Made by a program: the position numbers and the translations under genes
DNA from: Tessaracoccus timonensis
Lineage (GTDB): Bacteria; Actinomycetota; Actinomycetes; Propionibacteriales; Propionibacteriaceae
DNA length: 64,000 bases
Direction of reading: 5' to 3'
Assembly (NCBI RefSeq): GCF_900343145.1
Contig: NZ_LT996886.1
Location: 2,604,001 to 2,668,000, forward strand
In this document: positions 63,520 through 64,000 of the stretch, piece by piece
How the letters are laid out: every line of letters begins with the position of its first letter
Numbering within the stretch: the first letter of the stretch is position 1
Notes under the pieces: model-generated
Database searches by the model: none
Seen by the model: the letters and a program-made list of their open reading frames with translations, nothing else
What the model was told of the DNA's origin: nothing

Positions 63520-64000
63520 ACTGCCCGCATCGGCGACGGGCCTGCTCCGCCAGTACTGTGAGGCGGGCATGATCGGGCTCGCCGACTTCCATCTCGCCCG
63601 GCGCCTGAGCCAAGGCTATGAGCCCGACGAACGCGTGCTGCTCGCCTTCGCGCTCGCGGTTCGGGAGCTGCGGCTGGGTTCCGTATGCGTGATGCTGGCT
63701 AATGCTCACGAGCTGAAACCCCTGTCGGAGATCGACGACGGTGGTGGTGCTCTCACCGACCAAGCGCTGCCATGGCCCCACCCGCAGGAGTGGGTGGAAC
63801 TCGTCGCGAACTCTCGCCTCGTGGGGGACGGACGGCCTTTCGTCCTCGACGACGGCAGGCTCTACCTGGCACGGTTCCACGCCCAAGAGCGTGCGGTTGC
63901 TGAAGCGTTGGAACGCAGGAAAGCCCTGCCCATCGCCGACGATGCTGTGCCGTTGCCCTCTACGAACGAGCCCGACGAGCAGCAAGACGCCGCTGTCCGC
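63512..64000 (+). CDS. recD: Exonuclease V alpha subunit RecD (partial, runs off window)
   Basis: First 163 residues. After MHELPASATGLLRQY comes the RecD N-terminal block YEPDERVLLAFALAVRELRLGSVCVML and then DDGRLYLARFHAQERAVAEAL, which leads into the helicase domain beyond the window; the Walker A motif is not yet reached at 64000. The ATG at 63512 has GGGAGG five bases upstream and overlaps the recB stop by eight bases. Confidence 0.9.
   Translation, partial: MHELPASATGLLRQYCEAGMIGLADFHLARRLSQGYEPDERVLLAFALAVRELRLGSVCVMLANAHELKPLSEIDDGGGALTDQALPWPHPQEWVELVANSRLVGDGRPFVLDDGRLYLARFHAQERAVAEALERRKALPIADDAVPLPSTNEPDEQQDAAVR

Noticed and set aside
1-64000. CRISPR arrays
   Set aside because: No regularly spaced identical repeats with unique spacers were seen; the only short repeats are IS ends and hairpins.

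Overview
The window is chromosomal DNA of a GC-rich actinobacterium. The strongest evidence is gene order. The block mtrA-mtrB-lpqB-comF-hpf-secA, the block smpB-ftsX-ftsE-prfB, and the block UPF0182 - Lon-like PDZ protease - DUF2342 - uvrD2 all resemble mycobacterial arrangements. A PPA1309-family gene and a tmRNA tag ending in DFALAA point towards the propionibacterial branch; that family-level placement is inference. Many genes start exactly 6-8 nt after a TAnnnT box, the actinobacterial leaderless-mRNA layout.

Layout. 1-2790: the degraded 3' part of a large Ig/cadherin-like repeat gene, visibly richer in GC than the rest. 2790-5163: an IS110-family element and an IS5-family element. 5176-9906: trpS, a PHP phosphoesterase, small conserved actinobacterial genes, and a lipoprotein/membrane-protein pair. 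10003-18603: an Rv3235-like gene, then secA, hpf, comF, lpqB, mtrB and mtrA (protein export, ribosome hibernation, envelope two-component system). 18662-21806: a translationally coupled three-gene operon that looks related to type VII secretion. 21878-24857: algH, an ASCH gene, a dead IS110 copy and a small membrane protein. 25324-28221: an insertion island made of IS481 split by IS256. It abuts the 3' end of the tmRNA gene and is flanked by a 13-bp direct repeat of that 3' end.

28220-35579: ssrA and smpB (trans-translation), an EnvC-like M23 protein with ftsX and ftsE (cell-wall cleavage at division), prfB, hisN and a serA-like gene. 35627-40382: a complete five-gene oligopeptide/dipeptide ABC importer operon. 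40531-44046: a DUF4870 protein, an ECF sigma factor with a decayed partner, and an exported amidase-like protein followed by a membrane-anchored one. 44280-44385: an orphan structured RNA-like segment homologous to the non-coding end of the IS110 element. 44632-48377: the initiator tRNA, an AXE1-type esterase and a pair of M16 peptidases. 48386-57385: UPF0182, PPA1309, Lon-like PDZ protease, DUF2342, DUF5679, a short cyclodehydratase-like gene and uvrD2. 57494-64000: recC, recB and the start of recD.

The best candidate for something little described is the pair of IS110 non-coding ends (4128-4217 and 44291-44379). They keep the same two-helix fold through compensatory changes, as expected for a bridge-RNA-type guide, and one of them has no recognisable transposase beside it. 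Second are the type VII-like operon carrying an EF-hand and the tmRNA-linked insertion island. All identifications come from reading the sequence; no database search was run.
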